From NCBI RefSeq assembly GCF_907163265.1, contig NZ_CAJQUM010000001.1, positions 2,108,001 to 2,172,000 on the forward strand: DNA of 64,000 nt, given 5' to 3'. The notes beneath the pieces were generated by a model, which worked only from the letters and a program-made list of their open reading frames with translations, was not told the origin of the DNA and made no database searches. This document shows positions 62,913 to 64,000 of the stretch, piece after piece (the first letter of the stretch is position 1; every line of letters starts with the position of its first letter). Source of the DNA: Georgfuchsia toluolica (lineage in GTDB: Bacteria; Pseudomonadota; Gammaproteobacteria; Burkholderiales; Rhodocyclaceae). A program made the position numbers and the translations under genes.

Positions 62913-63530
62913 ATGGCCGCCTTTGATTCGCGCATCTATCTCGCTTCACGCAGCCCGCGCCGCCGCGATTTGCTGGCGCAGATCGGCGTTCGCTTCGACC
63001 TGCTGCTGTTCCGTGCCGCGCCGCGCGCCGATGTCGAAGTGGATGAAACACCGCTGCCGCAGGAACACGTCGAAGACTATGTGGTGCGCGTGGCACGCGC
63101 CAAAGCCGAGTTTGCCGCGCGCCTGCTTCGGGTACGCCAACTGCTGCCACGCCCGGTGCTGGCGGCCGACACCACGCTTGAACTCGATGGCGAAATCATC
63201 GGCAAACCCACCGATAACGCCGATGCGCAACGCATCCTCGCCCGCCTTTCCGGACGCCGGCACCGCGTGCTCACCGCGATTGCCGTTACCGACCAGATTC
63301 GACTCGAACACCGTCTCAACATCAGCGAGGTGTCGTTCCGCAGCCTCGATGCCGACGAGATCCGGCGCTATGTGCTGAGCGGCGAAGCCAACGACAAGGC
63401 CGGCGCATATGGGATACAGGGCCGCGCCGCTGCTTTCATCGAAGAGATACGCGGTTCGCATTCCGGCATCGTCGGCCTGCCGCTGTGCGACACCGTACTG
63501 CTGCTGAAGCAATTCGGGATAGTTGTATGA
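62913..63530 (+). CDS. Maf-family nucleoside triphosphate pyrophosphatase
   Basis: 205 residues. Maf/YhdE proteins hydrolyse non-canonical or dTTP/UTP nucleotides. The start IYLASRSPRRRDLLAQIG, the catalytic ADTTLELDGEIIGKPTD (Asp) and AGAYGIQGRAAAFIEEI plus GSHSGIVGLPL are all family features. Whether it is the dTTP/UTP (YhdE) or m7GTP (YceF) branch is uncertain; YGIQG favours YhdE. The ATG follows rlmH after two bases. Its stop overlaps the rng start (ATGA). Confidence 0.94.
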   Translation: MAAFDSRIYLASRSPRRRDLLAQIGVRFDLLLFRAAPRADVEVDETPLPQEHVEDYVVRVARAKAEFAARLLRVRQLLPRPVLAADTTLELDGEIIGKPTDNADAQRILARLSGRRHRVLTAIAVTDQIRLEHRLNISEVSFRSLDADEIRRYVLSGEANDKAGAYGIQGRAAAFIEEIRGSHSGIVGLPLCDTVLLLKQFGIVV

Positions 63531-64000
63531 GCGAAAGTTTTCTCCTCAACTTCACGCCGCAGGAAACCCGCGTCGCCCTGCTGCAAAATGGCGTGGTGCA
63601 GGAACTGCATATCGAGCGCACTTCCAGCCGCGGCCTGGTGAGCAACATCTATCTCGGCCGCGTGGTGCGCGTGCTGCCCGGCATGCAGTCGGCCTTCATC
63701 GAAATCGGCCTGGAACGCACCGCGTTTCTGCATGTCGTCGACATCTGGGAAGAACAGCGCGGCAACGGTTTCGGCAACGTCGAAGCGCGGCCTATCGAAC
63801 GCATTCTCACTGAAGGCCAGTCGCTGCTGGTGCAAGTGCTCAAGGATCCGATCGGCACCAAGGGCGCGCGCCTGTCCACACAGATATCAATTGCCGGGCG
63901 GCTGCTGGTGTTCCTGCCCCAGGACAGGCACATCGGCATTTCGCAACGCATCGGCGACGAGTCGGCGCGCGAGCAACTGCGCACGCGCATCCAGTCGCTG
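63527..64000 (+). CDS. rng: Ribonuclease G, N-terminal part (truncated by window edge)
   Basis: 158 residues visible. The start FLLNFTPQETRVALLQNGVV and the S1 domain (NIYLGRVVRVLPGMQSAFIE, GLERTAFLHVVDI) match RNase G, which trims 16S rRNA 5' ends. The KGARLSTQISIAGRLLVFLP segment begins the catalytic region. The shorter N-terminus and position after maf favour RNase G over RNase E. The rest is outside the window. Confidence 0.95.
   Translation, partial: MSESFLLNFTPQETRVALLQNGVVQELHIERTSSRGLVSNIYLGRVVRVLPGMQSAFIEIGLERTAFLHVVDIWEEQRGNGFGNVEARPIERILTEGQSLLVQVLKDPIGTKGARLSTQISIAGRLLVFLPQDRHIGISQRIGDESAREQLRTRIQSL

Overview
The window reads as a chromosomal segment of a high-GC betaproteobacterium. 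I lean towards the Rhodocyclales/Nitrosomonadales side, by gene order rather than by any search. The evidence is the block order ftsZ-lpxC-small membrane protein-DciA-like-M23-secA, lptD-surA-pdxA-rsmA facing amgK-murU-pepP-ubiH-dusB-fis-purH-purD, hemC-hemD-hemX-hemY, and the BPSS1780-type and DUF2782 proteins. Coding density is high. There is no tRNA, rRNA, CRISPR array, prophage or intact insertion sequence that I can see.

Region 1 (1-28 kb) is housekeeping. It holds the end of the cell-division operon (ftsZ, lpxC), an envelope M23 peptidase, secA, and an outer-membrane biogenesis operon on the minus strand (lptD-surA-pdxA-rsmA). Opposite it lies the peptidoglycan-sugar recycling pair amgK/murU, followed by pepP, a UbiH-type hydroxylase, dusB-fis, purH-purD and hemF. 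The haem genes hemC-hemD-hemX-hemY are on the minus strand.

Region 2 (28-56 kb) is a lipopolysaccharide/O-antigen region with several short accessory insertions. It contains an HU-like protein with a histone-like tail, a core heptosyltransferase, a LysR/ferredoxin-NADP reductase divergon, a TviB/WbpO-type UDP-HexNAc 6-dehydrogenase, MsbA and two unusual glycosyltransferase-like proteins. A long minus-strand run follows: Wzx/MurJ-like flippase, methyltransferase, GT4, WbpV-like reductase, WbpL/WecA-like initiating transferase, WbpM-like dehydratase, two GT4 enzymes, polysaccharide deacetylase, AsnB, GT9 and an O-antigen ligase/polymerase. An AT3-SGNH O-acyltransferase sits beyond the flippase. 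The WbpM-WbpV-WbpL trio suggests an O-unit that begins with a QuiNAc- or FucNAc-type sugar.

Region 3 (56-64 kb) returns to housekeeping: polA, a LOG-family protein, DUF2782, two BPSS1780-like membrane proteins, nadD-rsfS-rlmH-maf and the start of RNase G.

The most unusual feature is the density of short, palindromic, non-coding repeats. I distinguish four families. Family A is a MITE-like element whose central hairpin covaries between copies. Family B is a CCACAGAGG-type long inverted repeat; one copy carries a lipoprotein-like gene between its arms and separates amgK from murU. Family C is GC-rich and palindrome-rich. Family D is a REP-like inverted repeat. Copies abut stop codons, separate genes of conserved operons, and in two cases (murU, rsfS) are translated in frame inside conserved proteins. 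The O-antigen region also holds gene remnants: a truncated GT4 start, a severed AsnB C-terminus and a possible Wzy C-terminus. Family names, domain calls and gene order are from memory of protein families; no database search was possible.
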